A stretch of 64,000 bases of DNA. It comes from Haliea sp. (GTDB lineage Bacteria > Pseudomonadota > Gammaproteobacteria > Pseudomonadales > Halieaceae). Location: NCBI GenBank assembly GCA_002862465.1, contig PKDD01000031.1, positions 1 through 64,000 of the forward strand. Direction: 5' to 3'. Below the pieces are notes generated by a model, which searched no databases, was not told the DNA's origin, and worked only from the letters and a program-made list of their open reading frames with translations. Both the position numbers and the translations under genes were made by a program. Below, piece after piece: positions 11,190-22,308 of the stretch. Every line of letters starts with the position of its first letter. Positions within the stretch are counted from its first letter, which is position 1.

Positions 11190-11401
11190 CAAGTGACATT
11201 TGTTTTCACCTAGCTTCGCTGCTTGACGCTTGTGCCATGCCGTTGCCCCTGCGGATGAGATTACTCTCGACACTGACTGCTCAGGGGCACGCTGCTCAAT
11301 GAATTATCAGTTACCCGCTGAATCGAAAAGTGTGCTTCGGACGTAATGGTATAGAGTTAACAGCATCAGTAGTTACGAGACGATGCATAATCCAGCAAAA
11401 A

Positions 11402-11899
11402 ATGGGAGGTGGAAAGATCAAGCATTCTACAAATTCAGTATCGGACACTCGAGAATGGCCACCACATATCACCGTGGCCTGTATCGTAGAAAGAGAAGGC
11501 GAGTATCTCATAGTAGAAGAGCGTGACAAAACCAGCGGAGAGATGGTGTTCAATCAACCTGCTGGTCACGTGGAGTCAGGTGAATCTCTGACGCAAGCTG
11601 CACGGCGTGAGACGCTCGAAGAAACCGGCTGGCACATCGAATTAACTGGCGTGGTGGATATTGCGCTCTACTGCGCGCCTACAAATGGCGTAACTTACTA
11701 CCGCACCACATTTTTGGCCAGAGCCTTATATAATGCCAAGGACGCGGTTCTAGACCCGGATATTCATGCGGTACATTGGTTCGACTATGACGCAATTATC
11801 GCTAGGTCTGCTAGACTGCGCAGTCCTTTAGTGAAAACGGTTATAGACAAGAAACGTCAAGGCATCTGCTACCCTTTGGACTTAATTAGCCATCCATGA
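11402..11899 (+). CDS. nudJ: Nudix hydrolase NudJ (HMP-PP/thiamine-PP phosphatase type)
   Basis: Hydrolyses nucleoside di/triphosphates and thiamine-type pyrophosphates. [19 protein letters not shown] begins the domain. The complete Nudix box GHVESGE...[10 protein letters not shown] follows, and [16 protein letters not shown]...YPLDLI at the C-terminus is diagnostic of NudJ. I place the start at ATG 11402 (165 residues); upstream in-frame starts would add non-conserved sequence. A strong GGAGGT lies just after this ATG, so a start a few codons later at a rare codon cannot be excluded. The stop overlaps the mnmA start (ATGA). Confidence 0.9.
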   Translation: MGGGKIKHSTNSVSDTREWPPHITVACIVEREGEYLIVEERDKTSGEMVFNQPAGHVESGESLTQAARRETLEETGWHIELTGVVDIALYCAPTNGVTYYRTTFLARALYNAKDAVLDPDIHAVHWFDYDAIIARSARLRSPLVKTVIDKKRQGICYPLDLISHP

Positions 11900-12996
11900 A
11901 AACTGTGAACCGCGCCAGCAAGGTTATCGTCGGGATGTCCGGCGGTGTCGACTCATCGGTTGCTGCCCTTCTACTTCTAGAACAGGGCTACCGGGTGGAA
12001 GGTCTGTTCATGAAAAATTGGGAAGAAGATGACGGCACTGAATACTGCACAGCAAAAGAAGACTTCGCCGACGCACAGGCCGTAGCGGATAAATTGGGTA
12101 TCGTTCTCCATGGCGCCAATTTTTCTGCAGAGTATTGGGATAATGTATTCGAATACTTTTTAGCTGAATATAAGGCTGGCCGCACGCCCAACCCAGATAT
12201 TTTGTGCAACCGCGAAATAAAGTTTAAAGCATTTCTTGAATACGCGATGCAACTCGAAGCCAACTATATTGCAACCGGACACTATGCCCGTCTTGGAAAA
12301 GAAAACGGCAAAGCAACGCTGCTTAAAGGGGTGGACAGTAATAAGGATCAGAGTTACTTTTTACACGCCGTCGGGCACTCAGAGTTGGAGAAAACATTGT
12401 TTCCGATCGGAGAGATCAAAAAGTCTGAAGTGAGACGCCTAGCTTCAAAGCATGGGCTGGCAATTGCAAACAAGAAAGATTCAACCGGTATTTGCTTTAT
12501 TGGTGAGCGGCGTTTTAAAGACTTTCTACAACAGTATTTGCCTGCGCAACCGGGAGCGATCCAGAGTCTTGAAGGAACAACACTGGGCACCCATCAAGGT
12601 TTGATGTATCACACAATTGGACAGCGCCAAGGTCTAGGCATTGGTGGGCTTGCGCATCACAAAGAGGCTCCCTGGTACGTCTTGGATAAAGATCTAGCGC
12701 GCAATGTATTGTTAGTAGGTCAGGGCAATGACCACCCCGCACTGTTCAAATCCAGTTTATCTGTCTCCGAGATATATTGGGTGGCAGAAGAAGCTCCTAT
12801 GATGCCGTTGCGATGTGCCGCCAAGGTGCGCTATCGACAGCCGGATCAGGCGTGCACGCTCTCTGATTCAAGGCATTGCGGCTACCGAGTAGATTTCGCT
12901 CATCCCCAGCGCGCCATCACTCCGGGCCAGTCTGTGGTATTTTATCAGAATGGCCGCTGCCTGGGCGGCGGAGTCATCGATAGCATGGTAATTTAA
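11896..12996 (+). CDS. mnmA: tRNA 2-thiouridylase MnmA
   Basis: Installs sulfur at position 2 of the wobble uridine in tRNA-Lys/Glu/Gln. 366 residues. The PP-loop SGGVDSS lies at residues 15-21. The catalytic cysteines are Cys104 ([12 protein letters not shown]) and Cys200 ([13 protein letters not shown]). The central [13 protein letters not shown] and the C-terminal beta-barrel complete the family. Start overlaps the nudJ stop by 4 bases; hflD begins directly after the stop codon. Confidence 0.97.
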   Translation: MKTVNRASKVIVGMSGGVDSSVAALLLLEQGYRVEGLFMKNWEEDDGTEYCTAKEDFADAQAVADKLGIVLHGANFSAEYWDNVFEYFLAEYKAGRTPNPDILCNREIKFKAFLEYAMQLEANYIATGHYARLGKENGKATLLKGVDSNKDQSYFLHAVGHSELEKTLFPIGEIKKSEVRRLASKHGLAIANKKDSTGICFIGERRFKDFLQQYLPAQPGAIQSLEGTTLGTHQGLMYHTIGQRQGLGIGGLAHHKEAPWYVLDKDLARNVLLVGQGNDHPALFKSSLSVSEIYWVAEEAPMMPLRCAAKVRYRQPDQACTLSDSRHCGYRVDFAHPQRAITPGQSVVFYQNGRCLGGGVIDSMVI

Positions 12997-13641
12997 ATGA
13001 GCGCCAGTCCACTAAATAATCTCGAGCAGCAGACGATTGCACTCGCTGGCGTAGCTCAGGCCGCGCGGTTGGTTGACCAGATTTCTAAAACGGGAAGCTA
13101 TCCTCTGGATTTTCTCGAGTCATCGATTCACAGCTTATTTGTATTTTCACCGGATAGCGCAGCCGATTTGTTTGGTGGTGTCTCCGGTGTAAAGCTGGGG
13201 CTGCAGAATCTGAGTATTCTTTTGGCTGACACCAAAGCGCAGGAAACCCGCGATTTAGTTCGCTACGTGTTTAGTCTGCTCTATCTGGAACGCAAATTTT
13301 CCGCAAACACAGAGATGGTTTCTGTGGTGCGCTCGCGGCTTAACCACACCAGTTTTCGGGCAGAACATTTTTCAAATAACGTCAATGAACTGTGCCATAG
13401 TATTTCTGGTATTTACGAGGATACTCTCAGCAATCACAAATTTCGAATTAAAGTCACCGGCAGTGTCCAGCATCTGCAAGATCGCGCAAATGCACAGATA
13501 ATTCGGTCTGCGTTATTAGCAGGAATTCGCTCCGCGTTTCTGTGGCGTCAATTGGGCGGACATCGCTGGGGATTGCTCGTATACCGTAAAAAATTTTTAC
13601 GCAGTGCGCAGAACCTGTCCCGCGGACTAGGCGTGGTGTAA
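12997..13641 (+). CDS. hflD: High-frequency lysogenization protein HflD homologue
   Basis: 214-residue, mostly helical, membrane-associated protein. In E. coli it binds phage lambda CII, but its native cell role is uncertain. The N-terminus (IALAGVAQAARLVDQISKTG), central GVSGVKLGLQNL and C-terminal RSALLAGIRSAFLWRQLGG match the family. The ATG follows the mnmA stop without a gap, and purB follows, exactly as in E. coli, which strongly supports the call. Confidence 0.93.
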   Translation: MSASPLNNLEQQTIALAGVAQAARLVDQISKTGSYPLDFLESSIHSLFVFSPDSAADLFGGVSGVKLGLQNLSILLADTKAQETRDLVRYVFSLLYLERKFSANTEMVSVVRSRLNHTSFRAEHFSNNVNELCHSISGIYEDTLSNHKFRIKVTGSVQHLQDRANAQIIRSALLAGIRSAFLWRQLGGHRWGLLVYRKKFLRSAQNLSRGLGVV

Positions 13642-13654
13642 GATTAATGTTTAA

Positions 13655-15040
<1,386 letters not shown>

Positions 15041-15044
15041 CTGA

Positions 15045-16181
15045 ATGATTGCTAGCAGTTGGGAACTGAACTTCAATCGAGGAAAATTTCTGGAATATCA
15101 CTGGCAGAGTAAACCTTTGCTAATGCGTAACGCTATTAGTCAATTTAAGCCGCCGGTAAGCAGTCACGAGTTGGCAGGCATGGCGATGGAGGAAGACGTA
15201 GAATCGCGCCTCATTGAATATCGTAATAATGAATGGCGGGTTCACTTTGGGCCCTTTAAGAGCGGCGATTTCAGTCGTGACCAACCTTGGACAGTATTGG
15301 TGCAGGCACTTGATCACTATCTCCCTGCAGTGGCCGAACTCCGCAAACTGATCGATTTTATCCCACAATGGAGAGTAGACGATATTATGGCCAGCTACGC
15401 TACAGCAGGCGCTAGCGTCGGTCCGCACTATGACAACTATGATGTATTTCTACTGCAGGGAAGCGGCGAGAGATTATGGAAGTTAGGCCAGGTCTGCGAC
15501 GACACCACGGCACTATTGTCGCACGATGAATTGCGCATCATAGATACGTTTGAAACAGCGGAAGAGTACTTACTGCGATGCGGAGATATACTATATGTGC
15601 CTGCTGGTATCGCTCATTGGGGAATAGCTCAAACTGAATGTACAACGTTTTCCATCGGATTTCGCGCTCCGAGAATCGCTGACATGGTATCGCGATGGAC
15701 AGACCATCTTTTGGAACAGCTTGGATCGGACGCATTTTATTGTGATGCGAAGCGCACAATGATGACACGTCCGGGCGAAATCCAGCAATCTGATTTAGAA
15801 CGGGCTTCGGCTCAGCTCCGAGCGGCTTTAGATCAGGCCGATAGCAATCAGTGGTTTGGCGAACTGGTCACTGAGCCGCATTACTCTCTTCCGCAGGATC
15901 AGGATGATGTAATTCAAGCGCTTTCCTTGCTGAAGGATGGTTTCCAAGCCGTTGAACTAGCTCCTGCAGCCAAGCTTGCTTGGCAGCAGGACGCAAAAAG
16001 TATTTTGGTCTTCGCTAATGGAGAGTGCCAAAGGTTCGACACATCCGTTTTACCGAGCCTCATTATTTTGTGCCACGACTGGCGTCTTAACGCGTCAGAT
16101 TTGGATACGGCACTGCTGGATAACAGCCTAGTAGCGTTGCTGGGCTACCTTACGGAAAGGGGCGTCATCTGCGTTACATGA
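15045..16181 (+). CDS. roxA: Ribosomal protein uL16 arginine hydroxylase RoxA (YcfD type)
   Basis: 2-oxoglutarate/Fe(II) oxygenase of the JmjC/cupin type that hydroxylates an arginine of ribosomal protein L16. 378 residues. Metal ligands are visible as H128-x-D130 (VGPHYDNYDVFLLQGSGERLWK) and H191 (PAGIAHWG). The N-terminal HWQSKPLLMRNA and the dimerisation/winged-helix C-terminal half fit RoxA. Spacing of four bases from purB suggests co-transcription; the E. coli homologue is also close to purB. Confidence 0.93.
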   Translation: MIASSWELNFNRGKFLEYHWQSKPLLMRNAISQFKPPVSSHELAGMAMEEDVESRLIEYRNNEWRVHFGPFKSGDFSRDQPWTVLVQALDHYLPAVAELRKLIDFIPQWRVDDIMASYATAGASVGPHYDNYDVFLLQGSGERLWKLGQVCDDTTALLSHDELRIIDTFETAEEYLLRCGDILYVPAGIAHWGIAQTECTTFSIGFRAPRIADMVSRWTDHLLEQLGSDAFYCDAKRTMMTRPGEIQQSDLERASAQLRAALDQADSNQWFGELVTEPHYSLPQDQDDVIQALSLLKDGFQAVELAPAAKLAWQQDAKSILVFANGECQRFDTSVLPSLIILCHDWRLNASDLDTALLDNSLVALLGYLTERGVICVT

Positions 16182-16289
16182 CAAATGCCGTTTCATTAGC
16201 CCTAGCTATCACTACATCTCTTCGTCGTAATGCTGTAAAGCGTGGTCTTCTTGTTCACGCGGAATAAGGCGAAAGACGCTACTGGAACT

Positions 16290-17165
16290 TTATCCGCTGA
16301 GTTGGGAAATTATCGCAGCCAGTGCGATTTGCCGCTTTGCTTCTTCAACATGCAAGTTTTCGACCAAACGGCCGTTCACTACTACCACTCCCTTGCCCTG
16401 AGCTAGAGCTTCATCGAAGGCCTCTATAATGCCGGTAGCTGCGATAATTTCTGTATCACTGGGGGCAAATACTGTGTTAGCCGCCGCAATCTGATTGGGG
16501 TGAATGAGGCTCTTTCCATCGAAACCCAGGTCCCGCCCCTGCTCACATGAAGCGTATAAAAGTTCGTCGTCTTTAAGATCCAGTTGAACGCCGTCGATGA
16601 CGGTTAAGCCATGTGCGCGGGCGGCGTAAACACAGAGGTTTAGAGCAGTAATGAAACCTAGCCTGTCCGCCGTATGACGGACACGCGTGTCCTTAGAAAG
16701 GTCTGATGTACCCAAAACCATACCACGCAGGCGAGGATGGGCCTTAGCAACCTCTGCTATGTTCAAAATGCATAAAGGTGTTTCGGCCATAATCCACATA
16801 TTTACCGTTTCAGGGCATCCCGCACTCTCAAAAGCAGCAACAGCGTCGATAACGTCCTTCGCGCAATCTATCTTCGGGATTAAAACGGCATCAGGCGCGA
16901 CAGGATACTCGCAGATCGCTTGAATATCCTCAGTTCCCCACTCGCTTGATAAAGCGTTTATGCGCACGATCAACTCCCTATGCCCATAGCCACCCTGCTC
17001 TAGAGCTGATGAAATTTGTTCCCGTGCTAGAGATTTAGACTCTGGGGCCACCGAGTCCTCCATATCGAGGATGAGTCCATCTGCTGGGAGAGAGCGAGCT
17101 TTATCGAGAGCACGAGGATTGGAACCCGGCATATACAGCAACGAGCGTCGAGGTCTGTTAGTCAT
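16290..17165 (-). CDS. mcl2: Malyl-CoA thioesterase-like CitE-family protein (Mcl2 type)
   Basis: HpcH/HpaI aldolase-fold, CitE-like protein of 291 residues. RSLLYMPGSNPRAL, ILDMEDSVAPESK (metal-binding Glu/Asp) and FDGKSLIHPNQI are the CitE-family landmarks. By context I infer it hydrolyses (S)-malyl-CoA to malate, the Mcl2 role in the ethylmalonyl-CoA pathway. A lyase activity on another 3-hydroxyacyl-CoA is possible. Start chosen at ATG 17165 (MTNRPRRSLLY); upstream in-frame codons would add 35 residues without family match. Divergent from the mcd operon with a shared 259-base regulatory region. Confidence 0.82.
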   Translation of the reverse strand: MTNRPRRSLLYMPGSNPRALDKARSLPADGLILDMEDSVAPESKSLAREQISSALEQGGYGHRELIVRINALSSEWGTEDIQAICEYPVAPDAVLIPKIDCAKDVIDAVAAFESAGCPETVNMWIMAETPLCILNIAEVAKAHPRLRGMVLGTSDLSKDTRVRHTADRLGFITALNLCVYAARAHGLTVIDGVQLDLKDDELLYASCEQGRDLGFDGKSLIHPNQIAAANTVFAPSDTEIIAATGIIEAFDEALAQGKGVVVVNGRLVENLHVEEAKRQIALAAIISQLSG

Positions 17166-17424
17166 GTACTGAATCCTGAAGAAAATTTGTGTGCCAAGGA
17201 TACAGAAGCGAATAGCCAGTGAGCAAGTAGCGTGCTGATTCGAATCGATTTCGATCGGCTGACCCATCACCTAATGCAGTAAACACGCAAATATCGGCTG
17301 GCGGTTGTTTAACAGAGAGCAAAGCTCTAAAATCTACGGTTTAGATGATTGAACTGCTTTTGTCTTGCACGGACGCAGCCCAATTCTGCAGCTAAACCTT
17401 CATTTTCTTTTGGTAGGATTTTTC
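17166..17424. promoter_or_regulatory. Divergent mcl2/mcd control region
   Basis: 259 bases between the two pathway starts. It holds GCAAAT at 17287-17292, GCGGTTGTTTAACAG at 17301-17315 and a 5-3-5 inverted repeat AGAGC/GCTCT at 17316-17328. A related GCAAAT ... GCGGTTTAACAG arrangement lies upstream of the carboxyltransferase gene at 33156-33185. A shared operator is possible but unproven. Confidence 0.45.
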
Positions 17425-19104
17425 ATGTCTGACGCTTTTTCTGGTCTTGAGCAACGACTGCAACAGGCTATTACCGCCCTCGCAGCAACTACACAGTTAA
17501 TCGACACTGCGCTGTCGACATTGAAATCTCGAACCATGGACGGAGACCGTGTCTCTGCTGCAAAACTGGATGAACACCAACTGGCCTCATATGAGTTGTC
17601 CGTCAGTTGGTCAGAATGTACTGCAGCTCGATTCCTCAGTGCCCATGCTCAGCAGCTGGCCGCGCGTTCCGTATCTGCGAACGCACTGACAATACAGCTT
17701 GCTAACCTATTTTGTGCCGACGCCATCACTAACACGCTAAATCGTTTGCGAGCGTGTCCCGCAGACTACGGCATGACACATGCAGATATTGCCACCGATG
17801 CGCTGGTAGAGGAGTTTTTGTCAGGACAGCTTGCAGCGCAGAACATCGCTGCGATTGGTCAAGGCATATTAGAGCGAGATGGAGACCTAGGGCCTGATCT
17901 GCTGTCGGAATATCACACCATCATGCGCGATACATTTCGGCGTTTCTCCGACGATGTTGTCGCGCCACTCGCGGAGTCCATTCACCGCGAGGATCTCATT
18001 GTTCCAGACGCTATCTTGGAACCGTTAAAAGAAATGGGAATGTTTGGCCTATCTATCCCCGCCAAATATGGTGGTCTGCAAGACGATGATAAAGAGGACA
18101 CGCTCGGTATGATTGTCGTCACGGAGGAGTTATCGCGAGGCTCCATCGGCGCCGCCGGAAGCCTCATTACACGGCCGGAAATTCTTGCGCGCGCTTTACT
18201 CAAAGGTGGTACAGAAGAACAGAAACAGCACTGGCTGCCGCAACTCGCGGTTGGCAATCCGCTGTGCGCCGTTGCTGTCACAGAGCCTAATTACGGCTCG
18301 GACGTAGCGGGAGTTCGCCTAAAAGCGACTAGGGCCGAAGGTGGATGGACATTGAATGGCGCCAAGACGTGGTGCACGTTCGGAGGCAAAGCTGGCCTGC
18401 TGTTGGTGCTCGCACGCACTGACCCTGACATGGCGCTGGGACATCGTGGGCTATCAATTTTTTTGCTGGAGAAACCCTCTAGCGATGGCCATAATTTTGA
18501 AGTTTTATCTGATATGGGCGGTAAACTGAGCGGGCGCGCTATCGCAACTATCGGCTATCGAGGAATGCACTCCTTCGAGCTTTTTTTCGATAATTTCTTT
18601 GTCCCTGAGGCAAACATGCTGGGGGGCGCTGGCGGTGAAGGCAAAGGGTTTTACTACGCTATGGCAGGCTTTTCCGGCGGACGCATACAAACGGCTGCTC
18701 GTGCTGTAGGCGTTATGCGTGCCGCGTTCGAAAAATCGCTTTCCTACTCTAAAGATCGTGTCGTCTTTGGCAAGCCGATTGCACAATACCAACTGACCCA
18801 AGTTAAACTCGCACGCATGGCCTCCTTGATTCTTGCATGTCGCCAGATTACCTATGAAGTTGCATATTTGATGGATTCGGGTGCCGGTGACATGGAGGCT
18901 AGCGCAGCCAAGCTGTTCGCAGGCAGAGCAGCAGAATGGCTGACGCGGGAAGCCCTGCAGATTCATGGCGGTATGGGTTATGCTGAAGAGACTCCAGTTA
19001 GCCGTTATTTTGCTGACGCCCGCGTTTTATCTATTTTTGAAGGCGCTGAGGAAACACTGGCTTTGAAAGTGATAGGACGTTCATTAGTTGAAAACGCAGA
19101 CTAA
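17425..19104 (+). CDS. mcd: (2S)-methylsuccinyl-CoA dehydrogenase
   Basis: Flavoprotein of the acyl-CoA dehydrogenase family that oxidises methylsuccinyl-CoA to mesaconyl-CoA, passing electrons to ETF. 559 residues. About 170 extra N-terminal residues precede the dehydrogenase core, the hallmark of Mcd compared with ~380-residue acyl-CoA dehydrogenases. Core motifs: AVTEPNYGSDVAG, the RxVFGKPI region, and IHGGMGYAEETPVSRYF. The catalytic base is expected at the Glu of LSIFEGAEE near the C-terminus. Start at ATG 17425 after TAGGA; an earlier in-frame ATG at 17365 lacks a ribosome site. First gene of the rightward pathway operon, 11 bases before mch. Confidence 0.9.
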   Translation: MSDAFSGLEQRLQQAITALAATTQLIDTALSTLKSRTMDGDRVSAAKLDEHQLASYELSVSWSECTAARFLSAHAQQLAARSVSANALTIQLANLFCADAITNTLNRLRACPADYGMTHADIATDALVEEFLSGQLAAQNIAAIGQGILERDGDLGPDLLSEYHTIMRDTFRRFSDDVVAPLAESIHREDLIVPDAILEPLKEMGMFGLSIPAKYGGLQDDDKEDTLGMIVVTEELSRGSIGAAGSLITRPEILARALLKGGTEEQKQHWLPQLAVGNPLCAVAVTEPNYGSDVAGVRLKATRAEGGWTLNGAKTWCTFGGKAGLLLVLARTDPDMALGHRGLSIFLLEKPSSDGHNFEVLSDMGGKLSGRAIATIGYRGMHSFELFFDNFFVPEANMLGGAGGEGKGFYYAMAGFSGGRIQTAARAVGVMRAAFEKSLSYSKDRVVFGKPIAQYQLTQVKLARMASLILACRQITYEVAYLMDSGAGDMEASAAKLFAGRAAEWLTREALQIHGGMGYAEETPVSRYFADARVLSIFEGAEETLALKVIGRSLVENAD

Positions 19105-19115
19105 GGGGTTCGAGG

Positions 19116-20288
19116 ATGAGTGTTTCTTTTACGCTGACATCTCAGACGGAAATAGCCGACGATATACCGATAGACTTAACAAAGATACGTCAGCCACAGT
19201 ATGGACGTTACCTCGATGAACTGGAGCCCGGCTGCGTGTTTGAACACCCGCGGGGCTTCACTTTCACTAGCACTAATATGCTGCAGTTTGCCCGCACCTT
19301 TATGCAGGCTAATCCGATGTACCTAAACAGCCAATATGCGCGCGATACGGGTTTTGCAGACCTGCTGGCCAGTCCACAGATGGTATTCAACGTCACTCTA
19401 TCGCTAGGAGTGCAAAATGATTCAGAAAAAGCGATCGCTAACCTCGGTTATTATCAGGCTCAGTTCCTAAGGCCAGTGCACCCAGGTGATACTTTGCGCG
19501 CTTTTACTAAGGTTTTGGAGCGAAAAGACCGCGGGCCGGATAAACCTGGTATCGCAGTTATTCGCACGGTGAGTGTGAATCAATATGACGCCGCGGTGCT
19601 CCAATATGATCGTAAGATTATGGTTGGCTGGCGCGGTGATCGCTTGCCTACGACGCCAGCGCCGAAGTTCAATGTCGAATTTCCAGATGATAATGCCGCT
19701 TTGGTTGACCTCCCATTAACGGGCGCGAGGGTTGCTCCGGGACTTACTGGACCAAACACTTACTTTGAAGATTTTTCTCCTGGCGATATCATTGTACATG
19801 CCAATGGCCGCACGATTACGGAAGAACACATGGCACTAACGTATACGGTGGGCAATAGTCACCCGTTACATTTTGACCGTATTTTCTCCAGTGCGCTATC
19901 CGGAAAAATGAGCGGCGAACCGGTCGTTTATGGTGGCCTTGTGTTTGCCTGGCTTGAGGGATTAGCAAGTAGAGATATTAGCGAGCATGCCGTGTGGGAG
20001 CTAGGTTTCACTGAGGGCTATCACACACAGCCTGCTTTCGCTGGCGATACGATCGCGGCGCTTTCTCGTGTGCTTGCCGCCGAGGATATCCCAGGAGTAG
20101 AACACTATGGCTTGGTCACCCTGCAATTGATTGGTGTAAAGAACGTTTCCGCCGCAAAAGCATTAGAAGAGTACGGAAAAGACCTGTTCTTGAAGGAGGA
20201 TGTAAAACGCGCGCTTGGGAAGGAAAAGATTACAGACAAAATTTTTGAAATTGAGCGCCGACTTCTGATCGCGCGTCGGCCTAGCTGA
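19116..20288 (+). CDS. mch: Mesaconyl-CoA hydratase (double MaoC domain)
   Basis: Predicted to hydrate mesaconyl-CoA to (2R,3S)-beta-methylmalyl-CoA. 390 residues with two hot-dog/MaoC halves: the first includes LDELEPGCVFEHPRGFTF and YYQAQFLRPVHPGDTLRAFTKV, the second YFEDFSPGDIIVHANGRTITEEH with VYGGLVFAWLEGL. The spacing (11 bases to mcd and to ecm) and the flanking genes give the substrate. Family similarity alone would only say enoyl-CoA-hydratase type. It is somewhat longer than the ~345-350-residue proteobacterial and Chloroflexus enzymes as I recall them. Confidence 0.82.
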   Translation: MSVSFTLTSQTEIADDIPIDLTKIRQPQYGRYLDELEPGCVFEHPRGFTFTSTNMLQFARTFMQANPMYLNSQYARDTGFADLLASPQMVFNVTLSLGVQNDSEKAIANLGYYQAQFLRPVHPGDTLRAFTKVLERKDRGPDKPGIAVIRTVSVNQYDAAVLQYDRKIMVGWRGDRLPTTPAPKFNVEFPDDNAALVDLPLTGARVAPGLTGPNTYFEDFSPGDIIVHANGRTITEEHMALTYTVGNSHPLHFDRIFSSALSGKMSGEPVVYGGLVFAWLEGLASRDISEHAVWELGFTEGYHTQPAFAGDTIAALSRVLAAEDIPGVEHYGLVTLQLIGVKNVSAAKALEEYGKDLFLKEDVKRALGKEKITDKIFEIERRLLIARRPS

Positions 20289-20299
20289 GGACTGCTATC

Positions 20300-22300
20300 G
20301 TGAGTCAGGACAGTGTAAAACGAGACCGGCCGTGGTTGATGCGAACCTATTCGGGGCACTCGTCGGCGCAGGCTTCTAATCAACTGTACCGCACCAACCT
20401 CAGTCGGGGCCAAACTGGGCTTTCGGTAGCTTTTGATCTACCGACTCAGACCGGTTACGACTCTGACCACCCATTGGCACGTGGGGAAGTTGGGAAAGTA
20501 GGTGTACCAATAAATCATATCGGTGACATGGAAGCCCTATTTGATCAGATACCCTTAGATCAAATGAATACGTCAATGACAATTAACGCGACCGCACCGT
20601 GGCTACTCGCATTATATGTTGCCGTGGCAGAACGTCAGGGTGTTGAACCCTCTACTCTGCAAGGCACAACTCAGAACGATGTCCTCAAGGAATACCTATC
20701 GCGAGGCACTTACATATATCCACCCGAACCTTCAGTGCGTCTTACGACCGACCTTATCGCCTATACCGTTGAACATATTCCGAAATGGAATCCGACTAAT
20801 GTCTGCAGCTATCACTTGCAGGAAGCAGGGGCTACTCCTATCCAAGAGTTGGCCTATGCGTTGTCTACCGCAATCGCGATTCTGGATGCAGTGAAAGCCT
20901 CTGGACAAGTCTCTGAGGAGTCCTTCCATGAAGTGGTCGGCCGCATCTCCTTCTTCGTCAATGCTGGCATTCGGTTTGTTGAAGAGACCTGTAAATTGAG
21001 GGCGTTCGGTCGCATGTGGGATGAACTGACACAGCAGCGTTATGGCGTCGACAACCCGAAACAGCGCCGCTTCCGGTATGGCGTTCAAGTAAACTCGCTG
21101 GGCTTAACAGAATCTCAGCCGGAAAATAATGTTCAGCGCATTGTGTTAGAAATGCTTGCAGTGACTCTCTCTAAGAGTTCGCGGGCAAGAGCAATACAGT
21201 TGCCGGCTTGGAATGAGGCATTGGGTCTGCCTCGCCCCTGGGATCAACAGTGGGCCCTGCGCATGCAACAGGTGCTCGCACTGGAGACAGACTTACTCGA
21301 ATATGACGATTTATTTGAGGGCTCTCATGTTGTAGAAACTAAAGTTCTGGAACTGATTGCTGGTGCGAGAGAGGAGATGGCCCGGGTGGAGTCTCAAGGC
21401 GGCTTAGTGACATGTATAGAGACGGGGTATGTAAAGAGCGAATTGGTACAAAGTCATACGCTCCGTATGCGAAATATCGAAAGTGGTGAGCTAAAAATAA
21501 TAGGCGTTAACTGCTTCGAAGAGACAGCCGAGTCACCCCTGACGGCTGGCGAAGAATCTGGCATTATGAAAGTTGACAAAAGAGCCGAAGAAGAGCAACT
21601 CACTTCTCTGCGACATTTTCGCTCGAATCGTGACTTCGACCAAGTAGAGCGTGCATTGGAGTTGTTGCGTGCAGCGGCCATTGATGGCACTAATATTATG
21701 CCACCTTCAATAGAATGCGCTCGCTCTGGTGTTACCACAGGAGAATGGAGTGAAGTGTTACGGGAAGTGTTTGGAGAGTATCGCGCTCCCACAGGCATCG
21801 ATATTGCGCCGTTAACTGGCGGCGCATCTGAGGCTCTAAAGTTAGTCCGTGAGAGCGTGCGCATGACTGGGACTGAGTTAGGACGTCCACTGAGGTTATT
21901 GATCGGAAAACCCGGACTTGATGGGCATAGCAATGGCGCCGAACAAATCGCAGTTAAGGCTCGCGATGCTGGATTTGAAATTGTCTATGAGGGTATTCGA
22001 CTCACACCACATCAAATCGCCCGCGCCGCTCAGGAAGAAGGTGTCCATTTGATCGGACTCTCTATCTTATCCGGAAGTCATATGGAACTAATCGACGATA
22101 TTTTCACTGAGCTTAAGCGAATTGGCTCAGCTGATATCCCGGTAGTTATAGGCGGCATAATCCCAGAGCAAGACGCGGAACATTTATTACAAAATGGCCT
22201 GAAGGCGGTTTTTACGCCGAAGGATATGGATATGAATGGTATAATGAGTGCTATGGTGAGTATTATTCGCAAGGCTCACGGTTTGGAAGTCTTGTCCTGA
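20300..22300 (+). CDS. ecm: Ethylmalonyl-CoA mutase (B12-dependent)
   Basis: Adenosylcobalamin enzyme turning (2R)-ethylmalonyl-CoA into (2S)-methylsuccinyl-CoA. 666 residues, substrate barrel plus B12 domain in one chain. It starts with the Ecm-type RTYSGHSSAQASNQLYRTNL and GQTGLSVAFDLPTQTGYDSDHPLARGEVGKVGVPI, quite unlike the methylmalonyl-CoA mutase in this window, which has a longer N-terminus. The cobalamin-binding GLDGHSNGAEQ (DxHxxG) lies near residue 543. GTG start at 20300 with GAGGA overlapping the mch stop. Context (mcd, mch, lyase) makes Ecm more likely than a second methylmalonyl- or isobutyryl-CoA mutase. Confidence 0.92.
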   Translation: MSQDSVKRDRPWLMRTYSGHSSAQASNQLYRTNLSRGQTGLSVAFDLPTQTGYDSDHPLARGEVGKVGVPINHIGDMEALFDQIPLDQMNTSMTINATAPWLLALYVAVAERQGVEPSTLQGTTQNDVLKEYLSRGTYIYPPEPSVRLTTDLIAYTVEHIPKWNPTNVCSYHLQEAGATPIQELAYALSTAIAILDAVKASGQVSEESFHEVVGRISFFVNAGIRFVEETCKLRAFGRMWDELTQQRYGVDNPKQRRFRYGVQVNSLGLTESQPENNVQRIVLEMLAVTLSKSSRARAIQLPAWNEALGLPRPWDQQWALRMQQVLALETDLLEYDDLFEGSHVVETKVLELIAGAREEMARVESQGGLVTCIETGYVKSELVQSHTLRMRNIESGELKIIGVNCFEETAESPLTAGEESGIMKVDKRAEEEQLTSLRHFRSNRDFDQVERALELLRAAAIDGTNIMPPSIECARSGVTTGEWSEVLREVFGEYRAPTGIDIAPLTGGASEALKLVRESVRMTGTELGRPLRLLIGKPGLDGHSNGAEQIAVKARDAGFEIVYEGIRLTPHQIARAAQEEGVHLIGLSILSGSHMELIDDIFTELKRIGSADIPVVIGGIIPEQDAEHLLQNGLKAVFTPKDMDMNGIMSAMVSIIRKAHGLEVLS

Positions 22301-22308
22301 GTGCTCGC

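Noticed and set aside
18505-18966. 153-codon minus-strand ORF
   Set aside because: Antisense to mcd; no family match and no ribosome site.
21454-21933. 159-codon minus-strand ORF
   Set aside because: Antisense to ecm, low-complexity Ser/Arg-rich sequence.
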